DNA of 64,000 bases, taken from positions 7,316,001-7,380,000 of the forward strand of contig JAFFSR010000004.1 of assembly GCA_017163975.1 (NCBI GenBank). Direction: 5' to 3'. Below the pieces are notes generated by a model. It worked only from the letters and a program-made list of their open reading frames with translations, was not told the origin of the DNA and did not search any database. Positions 51,213 through 63,324 of the stretch are shown here, piece by piece. The DNA comes from Anastatus disparis (lineage: Eukaryota > Arthropoda > Insecta > Hymenoptera > Eupelmidae). The number at the start of each line of letters is the position of its first letter. Position 1 is the stretch's first letter. The translations under genes and the position numbers were made by a program.

Positions 51213-53424
51213 CTGCAACGAATTTAGGAAATAATATTTTTAATATCTTGTTTGTATTTATATTGATATATTAGAAGTTTTGATAATTTTAATAAATTAT
51301 AATAATATTTATTTCCATTTCAACAATAATGGCTTCATTATTAACTCAAAATATGTGCTATAAAATTAGCAAACGTTGATATATCACGTTACTGTGTTTT
51401 AACTTCCATTTAGCGAACAGTAATATAACATTATTATTAGCTAAAATAAATGATGACGAAATTATTTATTGTCAATTGTTAAATAAATTATTAACTATTA
51501 TTTAAAAAATTTCAAATTTTAATAATGAGATATGCATTAAAAATTAATAGAATCATGATAAATAAAAGTTTTCAACAATTGGAATCTTTCTAAATTTAAT
51601 TGCTGAGCAAAAAAAATTAAAATTTTTATAAATATTATAATTATTTGAATTTAAAAAGTACATAATGGGACTTTATCAATATATGATTGTTAAATAATCT
51701 TAATTTTATTACTAAATGATAAATATGAATGTTATTTTTTCGCATTTAAAATCTAAAGACTGTAAGGCAATCAGTTTTGTTCATGTTATGTAAGTGAACT
51801 GAAAGCTCACTGTTTATAAGCTTAAAATATTTATTGTGGTTCATTATTGTGTTTAACGCGCTGTGGTTGTCAACTCAAAAGCCATTGTTTCAGTGCTAAA
51901 CCCAAGTAAGGGTATGAGGTTGTCGTAGATAGCATGCATAAGTATATATATATATATAACAAGGATCGATTCAATTGTTCATTTAGTTGGGCTTTTTTTA
52001 AATTTTGGTTTGAAATTGAACACAGCGTGTTATTGTAATTTCTACTTGATGTTTATCGTGGATCATTTCACATTTTGCGACAGTAGTCAGGACAGTAGAC
52101 AAGAAATAATTTGTAGATCCTTATATTTCATTCGCTCATATAAAAATTTACAAGTTTCATATTTGTTAAATTATGGTATTGGAATTGTCATATTATTATA
52201 ACTAAATTAGTTATTTTTACGAATTTTTGTATAAAAGATGGAGTTAACCAAGATATTTTAGTTATCAATATCATCTTATCATATGATGATCGTCGTCAAA
52301 AGTGAAACAATTTACAGCATATTGAGCCTCTATTACAATGTAGTCTATTGATGTTAATCGCGGTGTAATGTAATATGATGTGGTACGCCTCATCTACTGC
52401 GGTGTCTTTGTAGTCTACGATAGTCATCCACTCTTGGATTTTGAACAGAACATCGTAAGAGGTGGGAGGAGAGGATTTAGACAGACACTTTGAGTTGCTT
52501 TGAGGTTTATATGAATTGCACTATTATTGTGTATTGAAGTTGTGGTGCTTCCTAGGTTGAGCTGTTTGTCTTTCATTGTTTATTCTAAATTATCTATAAT
52601 CGATATTATATTGTTTATACCACATGGTCTATATGTTGGTTTTTAAATTTAAGGGTATTTTAAATTCAATTTTATAAAAATTAAAGTGATATTTTTTTCG
52701 TCTAAAAACATCAATATCTCCTTGAATGCCATCTCAAAGCCTTAACAAATGAACATATAAATACACTGCAGCGCACAAAAATTTGGCCATCTAAGAAAAA
52801 ATCGGAGGAAATTCAAAGTTTTATATTTTTGTGAATGAATCTGAAAAATTCCAACGGGATTTCAAAGTTTATATTAAAAACCATCAAAAAACGCTGAGAG
52901 TTCTGAAGTTCTGAGACAAAAAATTGAAATATCAATTTTTTATACATAAAAAATGAAACTATTTAAAAAAAATTTTTTCGTCCATTTTAATATTTGTGAA
53001 ATTTTGTCAAAAATTGTCTTAGATCGAAAATTCAAAAAAAGATATGAAAGTTGCATACTTAAAAATGAAAGGTTAAAAGCTATCGTACGTCTATATTTAC
53101 AAGAGTTATTGCATATACGCATTTTTTCACATAAATTAGGAACAAAAACTCTATAAATGTGAGATTAAAGTTCTATAGTTAAATGTAAGTCGATCACTTG
53201 GCGTAACTGGAGAGTGTCGTAATCTTACAACTTCTAAGGAATCGGAGTTTAATTAGAATTTAAATTGGGTTTAATTTTAATTAAATTTAAGTTTTAATGA
53301 AGCTTTTTATAAAATTTTCTATTTTCAAACTTTAAATTTTAACATCTTTAGTATAAAAAATATCTGAAGAATGTTTCTATGAATGTTTCAAGTTTATCTC
53401 AACTAGAAATTGATTCTGAAAAGG

Positions 53425-53426
<2 letters not shown>

Positions 53427-53469
<43 letters not shown>
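53427..53469. repeat. (AT)n microsatellite
   Basis: About 43 uninterrupted bases of alternating A and T in the intron upstream of exon A. Confidence 0.95.
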
Positions 53470-53472
<3 letters not shown>

Positions 53473-54286
53473 TTACAATATGCTTTTCAACGAGCTCTTA
53501 ACTTGAAACATAAAAAGGGTTCAGATTGTGGTCTAAATAAAACTCGACAAAAGCGTCTCCTCTTATATATAACTTGAAGCAACATTCAATAAAATATAAG
53601 CCACAATGAATGAACTGGAACATAATAAAAATTAAAACTTTTATGTTTAATAAGAGCAGAATGAATTGAAAATCGACTTTTTAAATTTTCATCCAGATAT
53701 TGAGACATTTAAATAAACAATAACTTTGAATAGATTTTACATTGCATAAGTAGTGAGAGGCAAACACTTACTTTAAAGAAAAGTAAAGATTTATTTAAAA
53801 TATAAAATACGAAAGATACTTAAACTTTAATAATTAAACATAGAAAAATATGGTTTTCTTTATGAGTTTATTATATCATTTACCTCTGTAGATATTACAA
53901 TCGTTTTTACTTTTTAAACTGCATGTATTCTAGATTAATGTATTGTGTAAATTAAATATAAAATGTAAAAACTTAAACGTCTTTTTTTCAAGGTGAAATC
54001 CATAAAAATAATGGACTATTTTGTGTTTTATTACTGCTTTACTATCTTTGTAGTACAAAAAGTATCTACAATACCACAGCTTTAACAAGTTTATCAAGGA
54101 ACGGCGATATCGAATAAAAAAATAACAGGTTTCTTGGTATCCTCAGAATAACAGCAATTATTTTAGTAGACGTAAAGAAACAAAATACCACAAAGACAGA
54201 CGGATCAAACGTTACTAGTTCTACAACAAAGAGTGTCCAGTGGTGAATGAAAAAATCTTCGCGGACAATGGGTAAAGAATAAAAGA

Positions 54287-54440
54287 TTGTCAAAGCCAAA
54301 CATAAAATGTACAGATTAAAAAAAGCTGTTCATTAAAAATTTGAAAATATTATGTTGAGTTTGTCAAAGCCAGAAACATTTAATATAAAATGTAGAGACT
54401 AAAAGGAAATAAGCAGATTCATTAAAAATTTGAAAATAAC
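54287..54440. repeat. Tandem duplication, about 72-75 bp unit
   Basis: TTGTCAAAGCCAAACATAAA, ATGTACAGATTAAAA and TTCATTAAAAATTTGAAAAT recur as TTGTCAAAGCCAGAAACATT, ATGTAGAGACTAAAA and TTCATTAAAAATTTGAAAAT. The second copy has a short insertion. Confidence 0.8.
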
Positions 54441-55904
54441 AGCATAAAAAAAGGAGAAACTTCAAAAATATTATAATAATTTGTGGAAAGAAATAGCTTT
54501 TCATTTTTATGTAAAGTACAATTTTTAATACATGTTACATATATTACTTTTTTTTTTAATTTAGCACAAAGCACACGATTTCTTGTTGATTCAAAGCGCA
54601 CAAATCACCTGTTTTAACCACTATACAAAACATCTGTTTAGTACGTTTTGGTAACTGATCTTCTACAATATGAAACATATTAAGCATTTTAATTATTCAT
54701 GATATATGAAGTATTTAAGTTTTCTTTAATTTAGAAATTACAGAAGTACGTTTGTAAAGATAAGAATAGCAGATGTAATAATTATGATTTTGAATTAAAT
54801 AATAATTCTTCATCACAAAAAAACCTTGTAGTTCTTTTAAATTTTTTTTTATTTATATTTTTTATGTTTTCTTGAAAATGATTTTACATAAAAAATATTT
54901 AATATATTCAATATTGCAGCAAAAAATTACTAACAAATATTTTTCTTCAATTTCTTTTTAAATAAACAACATAATATTTATTTTCCTTTTTCTTTGTATT
55001 TTTATTTAAATAGCAAGCGAATATCACGCAAAAAATCAAATATCTCTCGACACTGAGAATCAATTTCAAAGAGTCGTATCTCATCTTCATCATTGCTGGC
55101 TGACTTTCATCACAGAATTCTTTGCATTCAGTGCTGATAACCTAGTTTTAAACTATATTAAAATTTACCTATATTATTTGCTTTTCTAAAGATTCCTTAG
55201 ATGATAAATAAAATTACACATTTTGTTTAGGTATTACATTTTTTGTTTAAGTTTGCATTTTTTAAAGAATTACTATGATCAAAGTCCCTAAATCATCATA
55301 CATTTAAAATAATATTTGAAGCTACTTTAAATGCATACGCCAAACTCATCTGCCAAAAAATGCATACATAAATAATGTATGATACCTTGTTCTCTTTCAT
55401 TTTCGTTTTTCTTCATTTCTTTTTTTTTTCAAGTAATTTGAACTAGAAAATAATGTGACCACGGCTACACGGTGGAGCTTTTAAAAGCAACTTTAATGCA
55501 AGCTCCCTATTCAAAGTAGATTATTCAAATCTAACGACTTTAACTCTGAGAATGTACATTACATTTTGCCTCAATTCCCTAACCTCATATGTCGACACTT
55601 CCGTTTTCGCTGCTAACATTAATGTATACATACGAGAGAACTCATTATCCTGATATATACACGCTTTGCATTATAATCTAAGTTAAATATGATAATTTTA
55701 ATATCAAAAAGAAGACTAAGATAAATATTATAAGGAATATTTGATATCGTATAGTACTAAATAGGATACTAGAAAAGTTTAGATTTGTTTTCTATCAAGC
55801 CCTCTAATAGCTTCTAAGAGCAAAATTTATTTAGTTAAATAAGAAACGTATAATTTTATATATAAAATAAGAAATAAGAAATATACAATTTTTCATCGCT
55901 TGCT

Positions 55905-56050
55905 TGTGTTACAACGCTTATAACGACAGAGGTTTCTCAGTATGTTTGTGAAAAAAATATACACTGATATTGTATCCATCGAATGAGACCGGGATTCGAA
56001 CTGGCGATCGAGTTCGAATCCATCACTCTGCCGACTGAACTTCTAAAGAC
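55905..56050 (-). mobile_element. tRNA-derived SINE, copy 4 (diverged)
   Basis: The plus strand shows GGGATTCGAACTGGCGATCG and then ATCCATCACTCTGCCGACTG, the complement of the B-box and A-box parts. The body is shortened and altered (CAACGCTTATAACGACAGAG, TGTTTGTGAAAAAAATATAC), so this is an older copy. Confidence 0.75.
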
Positions 56051-56912
56051 TTCAGAAACATGCAATTAAAAAGCTATATCAATGTTATATATTTTCATAT
56101 TGTCTAATTAGTGAAGATTACATTCCACAAACAAAATAGAAAAAGTAATCTTTTATCAGGTCAAAATAAAGAATCAGTGTAGAGAAATAAAAACCCAAAA
56201 TGAAACAAAAAACTTCTAAAAGAGAAAAAAATATATATGTAAGAAAAAAAAAACAGATAAAAAGACCTAGACAACCTCTATTCTCTTTATTAAGGTAAGA
56301 GAAAACAGTAGAGAATTGAAGTAGCTCCTGCAAGGCACATTATATAAACTGTATGTCATGAAATCACCAGCGTTGAAGCGATCATTTCTCCAAAAAGGCC
56401 TGAAGCTATTTGAGTGCCAAGATTGCCTTCTATATTATTCACTGGGAAAAGTTATAGTGTCAATGGGTTGCAAAATTCTATACCGTTCACAATCCATCCT
56501 TAATCGCTAACCTAAGGCTTTGACTATACCTTCGTACGCTAAAATTGTACACGCTGGGTAATCTTGATTGTTTTATTATACGAGAACAAGACATTTGTAC
56601 AATAAACTTAAAGCTTGTTATTTGTTATATATGAAGGTACATATTATATGTTCAGGAATATGTATTACTGACGATCAATTTAACTTTTAGTATTTGTAAT
56701 ATTTTAGTGGGCAAAAGTTTAATTTGTCCGTTGAGACCAAGTTTAGCGTTGGAACGGAATAGAAAAAATTTGACATCAAGAGGTGCGGTAGCGCCTCGAC
56801 GGCGAGTTTTTTATAAACCTTATTTCACTCGACGACTTAAATTTGAGTAACTAATTACAATAGTTATTAATTAGAAATTTATGAAATTAAATACTTTCGT
56901 ACAATATAATAA

Positions 56913-57074
56913 TACCCTGATAGAAATTGAAACGCGGTTTATTACCATTTTATGACCAGTAGAAATGGAAACGCATTTTTTAACATTTTATGGACATTTT
57001 TTTGGCATTATTATTACAAATAACCTCAAATTTTTAGATACACCATTTTTTATGCTCACATATCTACCAGGGTA
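56913..57074. mobile_element. Short element with 14 bp inverted ends
   Basis: TACCCTGATAGAAA at the left matches TATCTACCAGGGTA at the right. The inside has direct copies of AGAAATTGAAACGCGGTTT and AGAAATGGAAACGCATTTT and ACCATTTTATG words. Family unknown. Confidence 0.6.
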
Positions 57075-57348
57075 CCGTTAAAAAATTTACAATTGGTTAT
57101 AGACTAGAGTAGAAAGACATGTATGTTATAAAATTATTGCAGAGCATAGTTAAGACTGTCAGGTAATAGTCACGTACATCGATATGTTATATCTTAAACG
57201 AGAAATTTTTGTATTGTCATTTTTTCTTATGAATTTTAAAATTTATATTATTATACGAAATTGAGTTTTTATAGATATATTAGTACTGTTTATTTACAAC
57301 TAAAAAAAATAATAATTTTTTAAGAAAAAACACGTAACATGAAAACAT

Positions 57349-57555
57349 TTTTTTAAAATTTGTTCTTTAACGTCACTGTATTTATGCTATTTTGTAATGC
57401 TAATCAGCGACGGAGCTCGTAAGTGTGTTTATGAAAAAAGCATATGTAACGCACAGTGGTGCTTGTATCAATCGGCTGCCGAGAGCGGGATTCGAACTCA
57501 GAGCCTCGAGATTACGAATCCAACACTCTACCGACTGAGCCACTCACCGGCTCGA
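57349..57555 (-). mobile_element. tRNA-derived SINE, copy 5
   Basis: The plus strand runs TTTAACGTCACTGTATTTAT, GTAATGCTAATCAGCGACGG, AACGCACAGTGGTGCTTG, GAGAGCGGGATTCGAACTCA and CTCTACCGACTGAGCCACTC, a full-length reverse copy. Its head end lies about 55 bases before the inverted-repeat end of the 165 bp-array element. Confidence 0.9.
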
Positions 57556-57974
57556 CAAAATTTTTATTATATGTATTTCAAAAAAACGCTGCCAAGTGCT
57601 TTGGCGGAATGCTTTCTCATAGAGCTCTTTGAGTTTCATTATTTTTTTATATTTATTTAAATGTGATTTTAATATAAAAAAATTGTCCATCATTAATATT
57701 TATTCATTTTGTACTTTATAAATTTTGAATATATATGCTAGTTGATTGCCTTTTCAACATTTTGTTTGGGTTAAATGTTAGCTTTTAAAGTGTTTAATTT
57801 TGTTGACTTTAGCTAGCCTTATACATAGGTTCGAATTTATTATTTTTATTATCTTGTGGATATCTTTTTATCACGACTAAGCTTGGTAAATCCAAGTAGT
57901 CAATTTTAGTAACGGTAATTAAATTCAGTAGTACTATTATAAATTTTCAAGAGTAACTCAGAAAACAAAAGAAG

Positions 57975-59610
57975 TGATCAAAAAGCTACGCTAATAAAAT
58001 TATTTATTTAAAACTTGGTTTATAAAGACAGTAGCAAATAACTTGTATACAAATTTTAGAGTAATTCTATCAAGTACTTTACGTAAAATGGAAAAATACT
58101 GAAATATGAAAATTTTTTAAGAAAATTTTTAAAATTTTCTAAAAAGAAAACTACGCTAAAAAGATCGGTTTATAAAAGTTATCCTTCTTTTGGCAGATGC
58201 AAATTATTCCCATGGAAATCTCAAAGCAAACTCATCAATTAACTTACGTAAAATACAAAAAAAAAAATTAAAAATCGAAAATTTTTTCAAATTCTTAAAA
58301 TGGCTCTATAATAAAAATAATACACTATGAATACAAATTTTCTATAGCTTCCCGCCTAGTTATACAAAAACATAGATGGTATACAAAATTTGAAGCAAAT
58401 CCATAGAGTAATTTTCGAGATCTAACTGGTTAAATAAATAACATTTTCTTTTCAAAATTTCTTTTTAAAATTTTAAAAATGCTCTAAAATTAAAACTACG
58501 CTATGAAAATCAATTTTTGAAAATTTCCCTTCTTTTGGCAGTCGCAAATAATTTCCCTGTAATTTTTAGAACAAATCTATCGAGTACTTTACGTAGAATA
58601 AAAAAAAAATAAGAAAAGAAGAATCGATATTTTTTTTTAAATCTTTAAAATTCTCTAAAATTGTAACCACGCTAAGAAAATTAGTTTCCAAAAGCTTATT
58701 TTTTTCAGACAATAGCGAATTAATTGTATGAAAATTTTGGAGAAAATTTATAGTATGGTTAACGCAAAAAAGAAAATAAATGAAAAATAAAAATTTTTTT
58801 GAAAATTTTCAAAGTGTTCTAAAATTAAAACTGCGCTGAGAAAATTAGTATTCCAAAGCTTGTTTTCTTCAGATAGTAGCGAATTAATTGCATACAAATT
58901 TTGGAGCAAATCAATCGAATGGTTTTCGTAAAATAAAAAAAAATTAAAAATAAAAATTTTTTAAAAAATTTTTAAAATGCTCTAAAATTAAAAGTGCGCT
59001 AAGAAAATTAGTTTACAAAATTTTTAATAATTTTGGCAGTCGAAATAAAGTTCCATACAAATTTTCGAACAAATTCTTCGAGTAGTTTACGTAAAATACA
59101 AAAAAAAATGAAAAATCGAAATTTTTTAAAAATTCTTAAAATGATTCCAAAAAAAAACTGCGCTAAGAAAACCAATTCCCAATAGCTTCCGCACCAGTTC
59201 ATCAAAAAATTGAATTGTATGGAAAATTTGAAGTAAATCCATCGAGTAGTTTTTAAGATTTTATTGGCTTAATAAATAGAAACATTTTTTTCAAAAATTT
59301 CAAAATGCTCTAAAATTAAAACTGAGCTAAGAAAATCAGTTTTTAAAAATTTATTTTATCCGGGCAATCAGAAATAAATTCCATGCAAATTTTGAAGCAA
59401 ATTCATCGAGTAGTAAACAAAAAAAAACCAAAAAACGAAAAATCGAATTTTTTTTTATTTTTTAAAAAAACTTTAAAATGAAAACTACGGTGGAAGAACC
59501 AAATTATCAATAGCTTCCCAGCAAGTTAATCACAAAACTAAATTCCATGCAAAATTAGAAGCAAATCCATCGAGTAGTTCTCGAGATACAGCTTACTAAC
59601 TGAATTCATA
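57975..59610. repeat. Tandem array, about 165 bp unit, about ten copies
   Basis: The word CTCTAAAATTAAAACTGCGC then TAAGAAAATCAG, or a variant of it, recurs near 57979, 58135, 58302, 58484, 58650, 58814, 58980, 59146, 59309 and 59468. The spacing is mostly 159-167 bases, once about 182. A second word in each unit is GCAAATCCATCGAGTAGTTT. Copies are clearly diverged. Confidence 0.88.
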
Positions 59611-59614
59611 CATC

Positions 59615-59640
59615 CACACACACACACACACACACACACA
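59615..59640. repeat. (CA)13 microsatellite
   Basis: Twenty-six bases of CA repeat followed by TACATACATACAGA. It sits between the tandem array and the right end of the inverted-ended element. Confidence 0.95.
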
Positions 59641-60698
59641 TACATACAGACATTTTCTGGAAACCACTTTTTTCGACTCACTGAGTTCAAATATGTACAA
59701 ATTAATGAAAAAATAGAAAAAAATTTTTTTTACCGATACAATGCTTTCTCTATGAGAAAGCAATAAATGATAGTATACATATACGTCAATAAAGATGTCA
59801 AATCATGCATTTATGATGAGAATTCCAGGAATTTAATTTCTGATTAATTGCCGCATAATATAGCGAAATTGAAAATTTCATAAAGCTAAAGTTAACTTTC
59901 AGTAGCTAAAGTCGATTATAACTGCAATACACTGGAATAATTTGAGTTAAAAGTTATGAAATATGATGACATTTAGATGATTTTTCATGTAAATACTTTT
60001 ATAATAGAATTTGCTTTATTCGAATACTAGCGATTTTTTTTATATTCAATTTTTTAGAATCTCAAAGTTTTTATGTTACTTTTTATATTTATATATCTTT
60101 TTTGCCGCTAATAAAAATTTTTCTCTCTGAACGAGATATGGTTTTTAATTAAGACTATTCATAGATGTAAAAATATGTATACGTATCTAAAGAATTCAAC
60201 ATATGGCGACGCTTTCTTTATCCTTTATACGCTGGCCGTATTACTTTCAATTTTGGAATATAGTTTACTTTGAATAAATCTTAAAAGCTTTATGTTTTAT
60301 TTAAAAATTTCATGATTACGTTAACTAATTTTTATAATTTCATTAACTACAGAAGCAACATATTAATTTCTATATGCGGATATAAAGTTATCGATAGAGC
60401 AAATACTTTTGCAATATCAAAAGGGCTTCGATTAGCATATAAAAGATAAGCTAAGTGCAATTATTCGAACTCAAGCTTTTGAGATAATATTTCACAATAC
60501 CTACCAAACAAACATAAGTCACTCCATGTAGAAGTCTAGATGTTGAATATTTATGCGTAACAAGGTTTAAATATTCGACATCTTTTAATTTATAATATTT
60601 AATATGATTTTCAGCTTTATGATGTACTACATGCTTTTTAAATAAGTTTTAAGCTTTTATTAATGAAACATAAAAACGTTATAAACTGACATTTAAAT

Positions 60699-60736
60699 TT
60701 CCCTTGAATTCATAAAATTTTATGAATTCAAGGGAA
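60699..60736. repeat. Perfect 38 bp palindrome
   Basis: TTCCCTTGAATTCATAAAA is followed at once by its exact complement, with no spacer and no mismatch over 19 base pairs. It contains two EcoRI-type GAATTC words. It can form a cruciform. No gene borders it. Confidence 0.95.
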
Positions 60737-61295
60737 TTATCTAGTTTTCAAGATAAATAATCGAGGTTTCTAAGTAAAGAGTCAATGCACACCTTTAAAG
60801 TTTTAGCTGCGGTCCAATTAAATAGATCCATATGGTATGAAATAGAACTAGACGGATTTGATCGTATCACTAAATAATTTTCTACTAGAGTTAGCGGATA
60901 ATTTCATTAACTGTCTAGGCTGAGAAGTTTCAAATTCGGAAATTGAAAGCTTCTAGATTTTAAAATTAGATGAAGATCTGTTCTAAAAACTATGTTTTGC
61001 CACCTTTAATTAACGTGTAATTAAAATTCTCTTTTTAGCGTTGCTGATAAAAGCTCACAATCAATTAAAATTTTTAACATTATTTATAAGCGATATATTT
61101 TGTAAACTTTCTATTAAAAATATTTAAATTCGTTTCAGTAATAAAGTAATCGCAAAATTTTTATTGTACGAAGGATCAATTACTTTTTCTGCACAGCTCT
61201 TCTAATGCTCGATTATAACGAACATAGTAGAAATAGACCGCAAGCCCGAGTAAAAGAAATTTGTCTCCATTTAAAAAAACAGAAAGCTTTGCAAT

Positions 61296-61340
61296 AAAAG
61301 CTTGTAATCTCGATGTCACGGATTCAAATGAAATTCCAAA
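61296..61340 (+). mobile_element. SINE head remnant
   Basis: CTTGTAATCTCGATGTCACG followed by GATTCAAATGAAATTCC lines up with the anticodon-arm and B-box stretch of SINE copy 3 (TTTGTAATCTCGAGGTCC, GAGTTCGAATCCCG). The rest of the element is not seen. Confidence 0.4.
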
Positions 61341-61881
61341 GATAATTTCATGTTGGATAATGGAAAAGAAAAATATTTATAAATCCGTTTTCTATTTATT
61401 CACGTAGAGATCTCATATCATTTTTAATTTTGGAGTAATTAAAATATAAATTGAACTATAAATATCAAAAGCTCCATTCGATTAAATATTACGTGTAAAA
61501 TGTAATATAATTTCGTACGTAAAATAAGCAGTTAGTTGTGATACATAATTTACATGATAAATTTTATAATTGTTATTGGAAATATTTTTATTGGAAACTC
61601 GATAAAACTTTTTGATGCTTAGAGTTTTTGACTTTTGAATTTTAGTAATTTTAAGCTACCATTTCCAGTTTGTAATTTCTTTTTTTAATGACCTTTCTAA
61701 GTCTTATGGTTGCTTTATAATGGAAAAGTTGAATATGGAATTCATTGTTAATCTCCTATATTAGAATAATACTGAAAGCTTCACTAATATGCGTAACCCA
61801 AAGACCGTAATCACCCTTTGTTAGTGAATAATCTAAATTAGAATATTAGAAAAAAAACCAAGACTCGCTAAGCTTCGAATA

Positions 61882-62145
61882 TTATATTCTCTTGCTGTTT
61901 AGAAAAAAAGAGTACCACTCATTAAGCTCTCTATCTCCATTCCAGTAGGGTCTAACAACTTCCGTTGGGATTTTGGAGTTTATATCTGGTTTTGTATGAA
62001 ATGTCAGAAGTGCCTTTTTTAGACTGCTGAGGTAGTCATATGAGATCGCTATGCATGCAAGTATCATAAGTAGTGGTATATAGACTCCAAAGTTCTCCAA
62101 GGATTTTGTACGGAGTGATCTACAGGGGATACTTACGGATTCCAT
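61882..62145 (-). CDS. Possible small membrane protein gene, unrecognised
   Basis: An 87-codon frame on the minus strand runs from an ATG in good context (AAAATGG, with an in-frame TAA four codons before) to a stop at 61882. Unlike other open frames here it is not poly-K, N or F, and its composition looks like protein. The start MESVSIPCRSLRTKSLENF is mildly basic, then GVYIPLLMILACIAISY can form one membrane helix, then a polar part ends with RPYWNGDRELNEWYSFFLN. A small single-pass or mitochondrial protein is possible. The sequence also reads GTAAGT after the third codon and CCTGTAG shortly before ATCACTCCG, so the frame could instead be an exon that starts at that acceptor. It lies on the same strand as STK32, upstream of its exon A. 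I do not recognise the family. Confidence 0.35.
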   Translation of the reverse strand: MESVSIPCRSLRTKSLENFGVYIPLLMILACIAISYDYLSSLKKALLTFHTKPDINSKIPTEVVRPYWNGDRELNEWYSFFLNSKRI

Positions 62146-63324
62146 TTTATGTGTTTATAGCAGCAATATGGTCGTATGGGTAAGAATAGGACTCATCAAG
62201 TTTGTAATAAAATTTTTGAAGAAACAAAATTATATTTTTTATTTAAGAAATATTAATAAACTTTCTTCATAATATCAATAAAAGTATGTGCAACTAACAA
62301 AAAAGAAAATCATTTTAATCGAAGGATTTACAATAAAAATGCTATATTTACAGAAAATTACTTGTAAATTCTTTATAAGACTGAGATAAAAAAAATTTTG
62401 GATGTTTTTATACATAAGTGTCACTTTACCGCTAACGAATCTATGGTACTCAGTTATATTTGCATCGAATAAATATTTATCTAGTCTTCCTGATGAAGAC
62501 ACAAAAAGGTACTAGGGTGAAAGGTATTTAAATAAAATTTATAAAATTTTTTGTAAATACTTATTTTGACAAATATTTAAAATTTTTCTATCTCACTCTT
62601 GAGAATTTTACATCGTTGCTAGGAAACTTTGAAGGATGGCAAACCAATCATTCTCTATAAGTACAATTCTTTTTTATTGGTTCGTAAATCGACTATTTTC
62701 AAATATCTATGAAAATTAAAATTATTTTTACGTATGTTTTGTCTAATAAATAATGTTGATTCTCTTTCATATCAATAAATTAGAGTGAGAAACTAGAGAA
62801 GTAACGACCTCATGAGGTTTATAGGTAAACCCAAAGCAAATTTAAGTCTCCGTAATGTCATTAGAATTGAATCAAGTTGAATTTTTTCCTCCAACAGTTC
62901 TAAAAAGTTTTGATTGTAAATAAGCAAATTATTTGACTTTTTAAATAACTAGCAATTTTAAGCGCTTAATCAAAACTGTCTTATCGTGATGACAAAATTT
63001 ATCCATCACTTTTTTAAAAGAGGATAATTATACTCTAATTTGACTCTTTAAATAATGACCAAATATTTCGTTTATTTAATTCTATTTAAGGATGTTAAAA
63101 TTTTAATTAAAATATATTTGTTAGTGAATAAACTAAATTGATAGTGAAATTTAGACAAAAACTTTTATATTTTCTAAATGTACAATTAATTACGTATTAT
63201 TGGTTACATGTAGCTGTTTAATATTTATTAATAATGGTATGCTTTCTTTTTAAATTATAAATTCGATTTTGCATACTGATTGTTTTTCAAATAAAATATG
63301 TGAAATAAAGTAGGTAAAAAAAAA

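Larger units (their letters stand above)
57610..59763. mobile_element. 2.15 kb inverted-ended element enclosing a 165 bp tandem array
   Basis: TGCTTTCTCATAGAG at 57610 is matched by the inverse CTCTATGAGAAAGCA ending at 59763. The enclosed DNA starts with about 360 single-copy bases, then about ten diverged tandem units, a (CA)13 run and a unique right end with GACATTTTCTGGAAACCAC. No long frame exists. It looks like a non-autonomous DNA element that carries a satellite array. Target duplications were not identified. Confidence 0.6.

Noticed and set aside
52940..53156. Overlapping frames on both strands
   Set aside because: Symmetrical AT-rich DNA gives open frames on both strands; residues are K, F, L and I with no motif.
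54066..54299. 77-codon minus-strand hydrophobic frame
   Set aside because: F/V/I-rich from an AT-rich tract, without start context, conserved motif or acceptor. Kept out, though a membrane peptide cannot be fully excluded.
57397..57660. 87-codon plus-strand frame
   Set aside because: Most of it is reverse SINE copy 5 and the end of the array element. The phrase ESGIRTQSLEITNPTLYRLS is the known look of a translated tRNA-type SINE.
61960..62030. Kinase HRDxKPDN loop read from FHTKPDIN
   Set aside because: The surrounding residues do not fit a catalytic loop: there is no HRD and no downstream leucines, and a membrane helix stands just before.
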